In this document: piece by piece, positions 6,304-14,081 of the stretch | Layout of the letters: each line of letters starts with the position of its first letter | Position numbering within the stretch: position 1 is the stretch's first letter | Origin: Candidatus Limosilactobacillus intestinigallinarum | GTDB lineage: Bacteria; Bacillota; Bacilli; Lactobacillales; Lactobacillaceae | Direction: 5' to 3' | NCBI GenBank assembly: GCA_019117285.1 | Contig: DXAA01000012.1 | Coordinates: 1 to 56,469, forward strand | Length of the DNA: 56,469 nucleotides | Position numbers and translations under genes: made by a program | The notes under the pieces: generated by a model | What the model was told of the DNA's origin: nothing | Databases searched by the model: none | What the model saw: the letters and a program-made list of their open reading frames with translations, nothing else

Positions 6304-8829
6304 TTACTTGTTATAGCGGTGCCAGTACTCGGCCAGGTAGCGCGTCGTCAGGCTGGTCGGGTGGGCGATCAGGTCCCGCGGCCGGCCGGTGGCGACGATC
6401 TGGCCCCCGTTCTTGCCGCCGCGCGGCCCCATGTCCAGGATGTAGTCGGCGTTGGCGATCAGGTTGAGGTCGTGGGTGATGGTGACGATCGTGGCCCCGC
6501 GGTCCAGCAGGCGTTGCATAACCCCGAGCAGGGTCTTGACGTCCAGGGGGTGGAGGCCGATCGTCGGCTCATCGAAGACGAAGAGGGTCGTGGCCTGGTT
6601 GCGGTCGAGGTGCTTGACTAGCTTCAGCCGTTGGGCCTCCCCACCGGACAGGCTCGGCGTGCTCTCACCGAGGTGGAGGTAGCCCAGGCCGACCTCCTCC
6701 AGTAGTTTCAGCTCGCGTTCAATCTTTGGGACGTCCTTGAAGACGGGCAGGGCGGCGCGGACGTCGAGGTTGAGCAGGTCGACGATTGAGTAGCCATGCC
6801 ACTTGACCGCCTGGACGGCCTGGTTGTAGCGCTCCCCGTTGCAGACGGGGCAGGTTTGCTGCATGTCGGGCAAAAACTGGATGTCCAAAGTGACGATCCC
6901 GCTGCCACCGCAGTTCGGGCAGGCCCCCTGCTTGTTGTTGTAGGAGAAGTAGCTCGGCGTGTAGTGCTTCTTTTTGGCGAGAGGTTGGGCCGCGAAGAGC
7001 TTGCGCAGGTTGTCCATGATACTGGTGTAGGTGGCGACGGTTGACCGCATCGTCTTGCCGATTGGGGCGGCATCGACGCTGACAACCTCCTTGAGCGGGG
7101 CGGCCAACTTCTTAACTTGCTTGGGCAGACCGAGCCCCTTGGCCTGGTCCTTGATCGCCGGCACCAGGCTGTCGAGGATCAGGCTGGTCTTGCCGGCCCC
7201 GGAGAAGCCGGTGACCGCGCTGAGCCGGTTGACCGGCAGCTGACCGCTGACGTCAGCCAGGTTGTAGTAGTCACCAACTTCAAAGGAGATCGCCTGGTCG
7301 GCGGGCTCATCAGCAATCGGCCGGGCGAGCAGGTCGGCGCTGCCGTTCAGGTAGGGACCAATCTTGGAGTCAGGATCCTGGGCGATCTGGGCTGGGGTTC
7401 CCTGGTCGAGGATCTTGCCGCCCAGTGCCCCAGAGCCAGGGCCGATCTCGATGATCCAGTCGGCGGCTTTGATGATGTCGACGTTGTGGTCGACGACGAC
7501 CAACGAGTTGCCCTGGTCGACCAGTTCGCGGAAGACGTTCAGCAGGCCGGAAACGTTGTCGGGGTGCAGGCCGATCGAGGGTTCGTCCAGGATGTAGAGG
7601 ACCCCGGTTGTCTGCGTCCGCAGGGTCCGGGCCAGCTGGATACGCTGCAGCTCCCCGGTCGAGAGGGTGTTTCCGTTCCGCGACAGGGTCAGGTAGTCCA
7701 GGCCCAGTTCGAGGAGGGGCCGCAGGTTGTCGTCGAACTCCTTGAAGAGGGAGTGGGCCATCTTGCCCATGTTGGCCGGCAGCGCCTTGAGCACGTCCTG
7801 CTTCCAGGCGGTTAGGTCACCGAGGGTCAACTCACTGACCTGGGCGATGTTCAACCCGCCGGCCAACTGGGTCAGCAGGACCGGCTTCAGGCGCGTCCCG
7901 TGGCAGACCGGGCAGGTAGAGTAGTGGAAGAACTCGCTGATCCGCTTCTGGGCCCGTTCACTCTTGCTGGTCCGGGCCGACTCGTAGACCGCCTCGTGGG
8001 CGTTTTCGTAGAGGGCGTTGAAGTCGTGGAAGACCCGGCCGGTCCCGGAGCGGAAGTCCATCTTGAACTTCTTCTTCGGACCATTGAGAACGAATTCCTT
8101 CTCCTTATCGGTCAAGTCCTTGTAGGGCACGTGGATCCGGACCCCGGCCTGCTCGGCCACGCTCGGCATGAAGTTCCGGCCGGGCAAGTGCCAGGACGCC
8201 ACCGCCCCGTCGGCCAGGCTGAGGTTCTCGTCGCCGATTAGCTTGCTCTCGTCGATCTCACGGACAACCCCGGTTCCCTGGCACTTCTCGCAGGCCCCGG
8301 CCGAATTGAAGGCAAAGTCCTCGGCACTGAAGGCCGGGAAGGTGGCCCCACAGGTTGGGCAGGTGATCATCCCCATCTGGTCGCCGGACTTACTCATCGC
8401 CTCGGCAATCGCCAGGCTGGGCTTGACCTGATGGCCGTTGGGACAGCGGGGCGACCCCAGCCGGGAGAAGATCAGCCGGATGATGTTGAAGATCTCACTC
8501 ATCGTTCCAACGGTGGCCCGCTCGGATGGGATCGCCGGGCGCTGCTTGAGGGCCAGGGCCGAGGGGATGTGCTTGACGCTGGTCACCTCGGCCTGGGCCC
8601 CGAGCTTGATCCGGCGCCGGGTGTAGGTCGACAGGGCCTCCAGGTAGCGCCGCGACCCCTCCTCATAGAGGATCCCCATCGCCAGCGAGCTCTTCCCAGA
8701 GCCCGACAGGCCGGAGATGGCGACGAACTTGTGGAGGGGGATGTCGACGTCGACGTTCTTCAGGTTGTGAACGCGGCCACCCCGGACCTCGATCTGGGTC
8801 GGGAGGGCTGCTACTTGCTTACTCATCAT
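6304..8829 (-). CDS. Short UvrA-type excinuclease ATPase (UvrA2-like)
   Basis: 841-residue ABC-type DNA damage-recognition ATPase, about 100 residues shorter than canonical UvrA (about 940). It has two nucleotide-binding halves: Walker A GLSGSGKSSLA (about 40) and GFSGAGKTSLI (about 545), signature motifs LSTGELQRIQLA and LSGGEAQRLKLV, and Walker B strands ending LDEPSIGLHP and FDEPTIGLHP. Zinc modules are present (CPTCGATF...CEKCQGTG; CPNCGGSG...CPVCNGER). The missing length lies in the first half, where UvrA carries its UvrB-binding insertion, matching the class often placed with UvrA2 or drug-resistance DrrC proteins. Role in repair versus antibiotic tolerance is uncertain. Confidence 0.88.
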   Translation of the reverse strand: MMSKQVAALPTQIEVRGGRVHNLKNVDVDIPLHKFVAISGLSGSGKSSLAMGILYEEGSRRYLEALSTYTRRRIKLGAQAEVTSVKHIPSALALKQRPAIPSERATVGTMSEIFNIIRLIFSRLGSPRCPNGHQVKPSLAIAEAMSKSGDQMGMITCPTCGATFPAFSAEDFAFNSAGACEKCQGTGVVREIDESKLIGDENLSLADGAVASWHLPGRNFMPSVAEQAGVRIHVPYKDLTDKEKEFVLNGPKKKFKMDFRSGTGRVFHDFNALYENAHEAVYESARTSKSERAQKRISEFFHYSTCPVCHGTRLKPVLLTQLAGGLNIAQVSELTLGDLTAWKQDVLKALPANMGKMAHSLFKEFDDNLRPLLELGLDYLTLSRNGNTLSTGELQRIQLARTLRTQTTGVLYILDEPSIGLHPDNVSGLLNVFRELVDQGNSLVVVDHNVDIIKAADWIIEIGPGSGALGGKILDQGTPAQIAQDPDSKIGPYLNGSADLLARPIADEPADQAISFEVGDYYNLADVSGQLPVNRLSAVTGFSGAGKTSLILDSLVPAIKDQAKGLGLPKQVKKLAAPLKEVVSVDAAPIGKTMRSTVATYTSIMDNLRKLFAAQPLAKKKHYTPSYFSYNNKQGACPNCGGSGIVTLDIQFLPDMQQTCPVCNGERYNQAVQAVKWHGYSIVDLLNLDVRAALPVFKDVPKIERELKLLEEVGLGYLHLGESTPSLSGGEAQRLKLVKHLDRNQATTLFVFDEPTIGLHPLDVKTLLGVMQRLLDRGATIVTITHDLNLIANADYILDMGPRGGKNGGQIVATGRPRDLIAHPTSLTTRYLAEYWHRYNK

Positions 8830-8903
8830 TCAGGACACCTTTCCAATTAATCTTAACTTCATCTTAGAATAGGCGTGCCGTGATTGGCAAATGAAAAGCG
8901 GCT

Positions 8904-8932
8904 TTCCCATTTACTAAGAAATCACGTATAAT
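8904..8932 (+). promoter_or_regulatory. Promoter of the mazG-exoA pair
   Basis: TTCCCA (8904-8909), 17-base spacer, consensus TATAAT (8927-8932). Runs divergently from the UvrA-like gene, for which TTGCCA reading the other way is visible near 8889. Confidence 0.6.
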
Positions 8933-8955
8933 AGCCCTGAGATGAGGTGAGAAGG

Positions 8956-9276
8956 ATGGACTATGAAGAACTGATCCCCAAGATCAATGCCTGGGCCCAC
9001 GCCCGGGGGATCGATCAGGCCGACCCGCGGGTGGAATTTATGAAAATGGCCGAGGAACTCGGCGAGCTGTCGGCAGCCTACAACAAGCAGAACCACGAGC
9101 GGCTGGTCGACAGCATCGGTGACCTGCAGATTGCCTTGCTGATCTTCTGTCGCCTGGTCGGGGTTGACCACCAGCAGGCCCTGAACGCGGCCTACCAAGA
9201 GATTGCCCACCGGACGGGGGAGACCACGCCGGATGGGGTGTTCATCAAACAGAGTGACATTGAAAAGGAGAACTAG
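8956..9276 (+). CDS. MazG-like nucleotide pyrophosphohydrolase
   Basis: About 106 residues, one all-alpha MazG-type domain. The acidic metal-binding motifs are visible as EFMKMAEELGEL and RLVDSIGDLQIALL, spaced as in the EExxE-x12-28-ExxD family signature. Such enzymes hydrolyse (d)NTPs to monophosphates and help keep damaged nucleotides out of DNA. Co-transcription with exonuclease III (two-base gap) fits a nucleotide and DNA repair role. I prefer ATG 8956 to GTG 8947, because the GTG lies inside the ribosome-site sequence GAGGTGAGAAGG. Confidence 0.83.
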   Translation: MDYEELIPKINAWAHARGIDQADPRVEFMKMAEELGELSAAYNKQNHERLVDSIGDLQIALLIFCRLVGVDHQQALNAAYQEIAHRTGETTPDGVFIKQSDIEKEN

Positions 9277-9278
9277 CA

Positions 9279-10106
9279 TTGAAATTTATCTCATGGAACA
9301 TTGATTCAATCAACGCAGCCTTGACCGGGACTTCCAAGCGGGCCGGGGAAACCCGCCAGGTCCTGCACACGATTGCCGACCAGGACCCGGACGCCATTGC
9401 CATCCAGGAAACCAAGCTGTCCAAGGATGGGCCGACCAAGAAGCACCTGGCTGTTCTGGCCGACCTCTTCCCGGACTACGCGGTGGCCTGGCGGAGCTCG
9501 GTCGAACCGGCGCGCAAGGGTTACGCCGGGACGATGTACCTCTACAAGAAAGAATACCAGCCGATGGTCACCCAGCCGCAGATCGGGGCCCCGGCGCCGA
9601 TGGACGATGAGGGGCGAATTCTGACTCTGGAGTTTCCCGACTTCTACCTGACTGAGGTCTACACGCCCAACTCGGGCAACGGTCTCAAAAGGTTGGCCGA
9701 TCGCCAGGTCTGGGATGACCGCTATCGGGACTACCTCCATCAGCTCGACGCCGACAAGCCGGTGATCGCCAGTGGAGACTTTAACGTCGCCCACGAGCCG
9801 ATCGACCTGGCCCACCCGGCCAACAACCACCATTCCGCCGGCTATACCGACGAGGAACGGGAGCACTTCACCAAGCTGCTGAAAGCCGGTTTCACGGACA
9901 GCTTCCGCTACCTCCATCCGGATACGGCCGGTGCCTACTCCTGGTGGGCCCAGCGGGTGATCACCAGCAAGCAGAACAACTCGGGTTGGCGGATCGATTA
10001 CTGGCTGGTTAGTGACCGCCTGGCCGACAAGCTGCAGTCCTCGACGATGATCGATAGCGGGGCCCGCCGTGACCACACGCCGATCATGTTGGAGATTGAC
10101 CTTTAA
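9279..10106 (+). CDS. exoA: Exodeoxyribonuclease III (AP endonuclease, ExoA type)
   Basis: 275-residue endonuclease/exonuclease/phosphatase-fold enzyme that cleaves at abasic sites in base-excision repair. Motifs in order: MKFISWNIDSINA (Asn), IAIQETKLS (catalytic Glu), TVYTPN-type loop LTEVYTPNSG (Tyr/Asn), ASGDFNVAHEPID (Asp and Asn) and C-terminal RRDHTPIMLEIDL (catalytic His). Start codon is TTG, with AAAAGGAG eight bases upstream and family-standard MKFISWN immediately after, so the unusual start is well supported. Confidence 0.93.
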   Translation: MKFISWNIDSINAALTGTSKRAGETRQVLHTIADQDPDAIAIQETKLSKDGPTKKHLAVLADLFPDYAVAWRSSVEPARKGYAGTMYLYKKEYQPMVTQPQIGAPAPMDDEGRILTLEFPDFYLTEVYTPNSGNGLKRLADRQVWDDRYRDYLHQLDADKPVIASGDFNVAHEPIDLAHPANNHHSAGYTDEEREHFTKLLKAGFTDSFRYLHPDTAGAYSWWAQRVITSKQNNSGWRIDYWLVSDRLADKLQSSTMIDSGARRDHTPIMLEIDL

Positions 10107-10133
10107 TTGCGAATTGATCTTTAAACGACAATA

Positions 10134-10173
10134 AGTGGCTGGGAGAAAATGCTGTTTTCTCACCAGCCACTAT
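10134..10173 (+). terminator. Strong intrinsic terminator after exoA
   Basis: AGTGGCTGG-GAGAAAA pairs with TTTTCTC-ACCAGCCACT around a short loop. A similar GTGGYTG..CAGCCAC stem recurs at 35171. Confidence 0.75.
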
Positions 10174-10361
10174 TAGCTAATATTACAATGCAGATAGGAA
10201 ACCTATTTTCCTCCTAGGCGAATACTGATTCAACGATTTAAGCAGTTGTACATTAAAACGCCTGAGCTTGATACGTATCAGAAATAAGCAGCAATGTTCT
10301 TTGCAAAGCGTTTCAATAACCGGGAGATCGGCCATGATAAAATAGTTGTCCATAAAGTTCG
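10174..10361. other. Degenerate non-coding stretch
   Basis: No intact gene. On the plus strand a broken frame with one internal stop can be read at about 10222-10365 (FKQLYIKTPELDTYQK, stop, AAMFFAKRFNNREIGHDK), which has protein-like composition and may be relic coding DNA. On the minus strand a 50-codon frame also exists (start near 10334). Neither is recognisable, and neither has a ribosome site. Confidence 0.35.
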
Positions 10362-10898
10362 TTAGGGTTGTCTGATAACCTTGGCGGGGACACCAGCTAC
10401 TACGGCATTGTCAGGAACGTCCTTGGTTACTACCGCGCCCGCAGCAACAATCGCCCCCTTACCAATTGTTACGCCGGGTAAGACTTGGGCGCCAGCGCCA
10501 ATCCAGGCAGAATCTTTGATCGTGACCGACTTGCAGTGAAGTATTTGCAGGTTGTCTTGATCATGGTTGGCGGTCAGCAAAGTAACGTTCGGCGCGATCT
10601 GAACATGGTTACCGATCTTGATCCCACCCAGGGCAACAGTCGTCAGGTGGTGGTTAATGAAAACGTCTTTACCAATCGAGATCTTATTGGCTCGATCGAT
10701 GTAAACGGGAGTCATGATTTTAACATCATCTGACAAATTGTTATTAAATAGTTCTTCTAGGTAGTTGTGAATTGTTTTTTTCTGACTTGGCAGGGTCATA
10801 TTAGCTTTGAAGCAGAGGTCCTTACTGCGGGGCACCTCGGCATCTTCTGCGTGGTATTTAGCGCTTTGCATATCGTATGTGGTTTCGTCGTTAGTCAT
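10362..10898 (-). CDS. Sugar O-acetyltransferase, hexapeptide-repeat family
   Basis: 178-residue left-handed beta-helix acyltransferase of the maltose/galactoside acetyltransferase type. The N-terminal Mac domain (about 10-60) is followed by hexapeptide turns: [31 protein letters not shown] (catalytic His), [38 protein letters not shown] and [11 protein letters not shown] at the C end. It transfers acetyl from acetyl-CoA to sugars and acts as a trimer in the cytosol. It lies back to back with a LysR regulator, its probable controller. An acetyltransferase tail closely resembling its C-terminus is left at 24398. Confidence 0.87.
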   Translation of the reverse strand: MTNDETTYDMQSAKYHAEDAEVPRSKDLCFKANMTLPSQKKTIHNYLEELFNNNLSDDVKIMTPVYIDRANKISIGKDVFINHHLTTVALGGIKIGNHVQIAPNVTLLTANHDQDNLQILHCKSVTIKDSAWIGAGAQVLPGVTIGKGAIVAAGAVVTKDVPDNAVVAGVPAKVIRQP

Positions 10899-11012
10899 TC
10901 TAGTTGCCTCCTTATCGTTTTTAGCTTCAGTATAGATAGTTCAACCGGTAAGGAGAAGTACAGATTATTTACCGCAGTGGCAACCAAAAGTTACGAAAAA
11001 GAAAGGCACACT

Positions 11013-11852
11013 ATGTATAATCCCTTGTTAGACACCTTTTTAATCGTTGCCCAGGAACTGAGCTTCACACGTGCGGGAAAGCGATTGTTTATTTCGCACA
11101 CCGCAGTAATGAAACAGATTAATACCCTAGAGTCGCAGCTGGGCGTTTCCCTTTTCGATCGTGATAACCAAGGAGTTAAATTGACTTCTGCCGGAGGGAA
11201 ACTACTTGCTGCGTTACCACAATATTTATCAATGTCACGGCAGTTGCTTCAGCGGATTCGACAAGAGCCGCAAGAGATCAGAGTCGGAATCTCTCCACTT
11301 TATCCTATCCATGAGTTTTTGCGGTGGTGGCGAAAGAACCCCCATAAAACTAGTTTGATATTGGTTCCCTTCCAGGATGATTTTATGGGTGGCTTAGCAC
11401 GTGATTTTGATTTCTTCATTGGTGCCTTTGATGACCCGCGGAAGACATCACAACTTATCTTTTCACCTCTGGGCAATTATCAATTAGGGTTCCAGGTACC
11501 AGTTAAGAGCCAGCTAACTCACCGGCAAGTGATCACCCCAGAAGATTTACGCGGACAAACGATTATGATGCTGGAGGAGGGAATCAGTCCGGCAAATGAT
11601 GAGATGCGTTCAACAGTCGAGAAATATTGTAAAAGAATTATTGATGTTCCTGAACGCTATTCCCTCGCTACATTTAACAAGTGTGTTAAGAATGGTTATC
11701 TACTGGTTGCACCAGATTGCTGGCGTGATGTTCACCCGGCGCTGCGGCCAATTCCCTTTTCGCGATCATTTGCTATTCCGTATGGCATTGTGACCAGGAA
11801 AAACAAATTGTGGATAATTCAACAACTAACTGAATTACGTAGGCAAGCATAA
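11013..11852 (+). CDS. LysR family transcriptional regulator
   Basis: About 279 residues. The winged helix-turn-helix covers residues 1-60 (LLDTFLIVAQELSFTRAGKRLFISHTAVMKQI, then LESQLGVSLFDR), followed by a divergent periplasmic-binding-like effector domain. The ATG at 11013 is the natural start because the LysR domain begins there; longer upstream reading is not supported. It is transcribed away from the acetyltransferase gene, and the 110-base gap should contain a shared control region. The effector is unknown. Confidence 0.85.
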   Translation: MYNPLLDTFLIVAQELSFTRAGKRLFISHTAVMKQINTLESQLGVSLFDRDNQGVKLTSAGGKLLAALPQYLSMSRQLLQRIRQEPQEIRVGISPLYPIHEFLRWWRKNPHKTSLILVPFQDDFMGGLARDFDFFIGAFDDPRKTSQLIFSPLGNYQLGFQVPVKSQLTHRQVITPEDLRGQTIMMLEEGISPANDEMRSTVEKYCKRIIDVPERYSLATFNKCVKNGYLLVAPDCWRDVHPALRPIPFSRSFAIPYGIVTRKNKLWIIQQLTELRRQA

Positions 11853-11863
11853 GGAGCGTGATT

Positions 11864-11905
11864 ATGGGGTTTAGAAGCGATAGCATCTTAACACTTGACG
11901 ATTAG
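11864..11905 (+). other. Thirteen-codon mini-frame with a good ribosome site
   Basis: AAGGAG follows the lysR stop directly, and eight bases later an ATG opens a 13-codon frame (MGFRSDSILTLDD). This is either the start of a lost downstream gene or chance; nothing similar is recognised. Confidence 0.25.
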
Positions 11906-11958
11906 TTCTAGAAAATAGAAAATCCTGCTATTGTTCAGTTTGATTTTTGTATTTAGGT

Positions 11959-12651
11959 TTAGGCGGCTTCCTCATGTCCGGTGCGGGAGCGGTCGATCAG
12001 CTTGCGGACAACCACATAGCCGAGCAGGATAACGACGATTGCCACAACCGCCCCGATCAGGCGCTTACTGTCACCGCGGAAGATGGCATCCCCACCAAAG
12101 GCGTAGATGAACGAGGTCGGGGCCATCCCGACCGCCACCATCGTCAGAAAACGGCCCCGGCTGAGCTTGAGTCGGGCGCCGGCGTAGTTGACCAGGGCGC
12201 TAGGGATCACTGGGATCATGTAGCCGATGGTCAGCCCGACCAGCGGGTGTTTCTGGTGGAGGAGGTAGGTCAAAAGCTTGGACTTCTTGGTCCGCTTGGA
12301 GATGTCGACCTTGCGGATCAGACTCATTACGGCACAGTTACCGAGGACATTGCCCAGCCAATTGATCAGGAAACCGATCCAGGGTCCGTAACAGAGCCCG
12401 GCAAAGATACAGATGACCGAGTTGGACATGCCGGGAATGGCGTTGAAGATTGCGATCAGGATCAGGAGCAGGCCCATCGTGGCCAGGCCGTGGCTGCGGA
12501 TCAGGTGGAGGAGGATGACCTGGTTATGCGGGGTCAGGTTGAAGAGCAGGTTGATTTCCGGCCGATAGTCACGGTAAATCCCGTAGATCACGACCAGGGC
12601 GACAACGAAGGCCGCGATGATCAGGACGTGCTTGTTGAGGTGTTTTTTCAT
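11959..12651 (-). CDS. VTT/DedA-type membrane protein (TVP38/TMEM64 family)
   Basis: 230 residues, five or six hydrophobic segments. The conserved SNARE-associated/VTT core is seen as NAIPGMSNSVICIFAGLCYGPWIGFLINWLG... (about 65-105) and MIPVIPSALVNYAGA (about 145-160), where a conserved proline-rich re-entrant loop lies. DedA/VTT proteins are linked to lipid scrambling or undecaprenyl-phosphate recycling; the activity here is not known. It follows the DUF2075 gene with a three-base gap, hence probably one transcript. Start: ATG 12651, with GGAAGGTAAC upstream. Confidence 0.82.
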   Translation of the reverse strand: MKKHLNKHVLIIAAFVVALVVIYGIYRDYRPEINLLFNLTPHNQVILLHLIRSHGLATMGLLLILIAIFNAIPGMSNSVICIFAGLCYGPWIGFLINWLGNVLGNCAVMSLIRKVDISKRTKKSKLLTYLLHQKHPLVGLTIGYMIPVIPSALVNYAGARLKLSRGRFLTMVAVGMAPTSFIYAFGGDAIFRGDSKRLIGAVVAIVVILLGYVVVRKLIDRSRTGHEEAA

Positions 12652-12654
12652 CGG

Positions 12655-13917
12655 TTAGTTACCTTCCTTTGGTAGTTTAAAACCGGCCGCGCTAAACAGC
12701 TGGTAGAGGGTCTGGCGCAAAAGGGGATCGTGGGCGTAGAGGTAGGTGCCGTAGACCCCGCGCTTGAAGAGGACGTTGAGCGAGTTCATGATCATCCGCT
12801 TCTCTAAGGCGGTGATCTCCTTGGGGTCGGTCAGATCGGCCCGCTTCTTGAAGGCCTCGGTGTCGGTGTAGCGATCCAGGTTGATCTGAAGGCGGTTAGT
12901 ATCCGGCACCTGGCTGATCGGCGGCCCGAGAATGATCCCGGTGTAGTTGAGGTCAAAGCCCTGACAGGTGTAGATTGAGCCAACCTCGTCGATCGTCTGT
13001 GGTAATTCGGCCCAGGGGGTCACCGTATAGTTGTACTGGTCCCAGGGCATCTTGAAACGCCCCTCCTGAATGTAGTGCTTGCCGCCGTCTAGGGTCGACG
13101 GGTAGCCTGAGGTTGAGAGAATCCGGGAGAGGCCGACCTCCCGATTGCGGCGGACAATTGCCTGGCGCATTTGCTCGGCATCCCCATAGATCCGGAAATC
13201 ATAGTGGTCACGGGCGTTCTCCGGCAGGGGGGCCAGCCGGTAGTCGTTGGTGAAGGTATTGAACCAGTCGACCAGGTCCTGGCTGGCGTTCATCCGAAAC
13301 ATCTTGGTGAGCTGGTATTCCTTGTGCGGATACTGATCGGTGATCTGTCGCAGACGGTCCGGTGTCCAGAGGCTTTTCATCCGTAGAACCTGGTACTGGT
13401 CGAAGACAATCACCACCACCTTGGCCCGCTTGATGATCTCGACCAGCTGGTTGTCGTGGTAGAAGTTGTTGTAGTGATCGGGCTTGGACAGGAGAAGGTG
13501 GGCCTCGTCGATGATGGCGACGTCGATCCGTTCATCCTTCTTATCGAGCTGGTTGATCAGGGACGTCGGCCGGGCGAAGTCCTTCTTGTATAGCTCCGGC
13601 AGGCCACCCGCAATCTCTCGGTAGACCTTGAGAATCTCGGGGTGGTTGACGAGAAAGTAGTTGGTCGTCTGGTAGAACGGCGAGGTCGGGTCCTTACGCG
13701 CGGCCTGCTGCAGGCGGTCGAAGAGCTGGGAGAGGACGACGCTCTTCCCGGTCCCGGCATCCCCAAAGATGGTGTAGGTGGCCGGGTAGTCGCCGTGCAG
13801 GTGGTCGGCGGTGAAGGCCAGGATGTCGTCAACCAGACTTTCCTGTTCGGCCGTCAGTTTTTTGAAGGGCGAAAGTTTATCAATCGCCGCATTGCTTGTC
13901 TTAATCATTACTTCCAT
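12655..13917 (-). CDS. DUF2075 P-loop ATPase (Schlafen/helicase-like)
   Basis: About 420 residues. Walker A is FGDAGTGKSVVL, Walker B is VAIIDEAHLLL, and downstream superfamily-1-like motifs include VVIVFDQYQVL, LTKMFRMNAS and the C-terminal YTCQGFDLNYTGIILGP. The DUF2075 family is grouped with SF1 helicases, but no substrate is established. The frame is open up to 14034, but similarity and a ribosome site (AAAAGGA) begin at the ATG at 13917; ATG 13908 (MIKTSN) is an alternative. Confidence 0.82.
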   Translation of the reverse strand: MEVMIKTSNAAIDKLSPFKKLTAEQESLVDDILAFTADHLHGDYPATYTIFGDAGTGKSVVLSQLFDRLQQAARKDPTSPFYQTTNYFLVNHPEILKVYREIAGGLPELYKKDFARPTSLINQLDKKDERIDVAIIDEAHLLLSKPDHYNNFYHDNQLVEIIKRAKVVVIVFDQYQVLRMKSLWTPDRLRQITDQYPHKEYQLTKMFRMNASQDLVDWFNTFTNDYRLAPLPENARDHYDFRIYGDAEQMRQAIVRRNREVGLSRILSTSGYPSTLDGGKHYIQEGRFKMPWDQYNYTVTPWAELPQTIDEVGSIYTCQGFDLNYTGIILGPPISQVPDTNRLQINLDRYTDTEAFKKRADLTDPKEITALEKRMIMNSLNVLFKRGVYGTYLYAHDPLLRQTLYQLFSAAGFKLPKEGN

Positions 13918-14081
13918 CGGTCCTTTTGTGCATAGTCTTCTTAATGGTAGCTTAGAAAACCACCGGTCGTCAATTTGATTGACAATGATTTTCTGATAAC
14001 TTTGCCAAGTAGTGTTAAAATAATGATATGACAACGGAATTTAAATTATGGATATACTAAGTCTAAAGGAGTGGGTATTAG

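Noticed and set aside
10767-11012. Long N-terminal extension of the LysR gene
   Set aside because: The extension runs through the divergent acetyltransferase gene; the LysR domain begins at the ATG at 11013.
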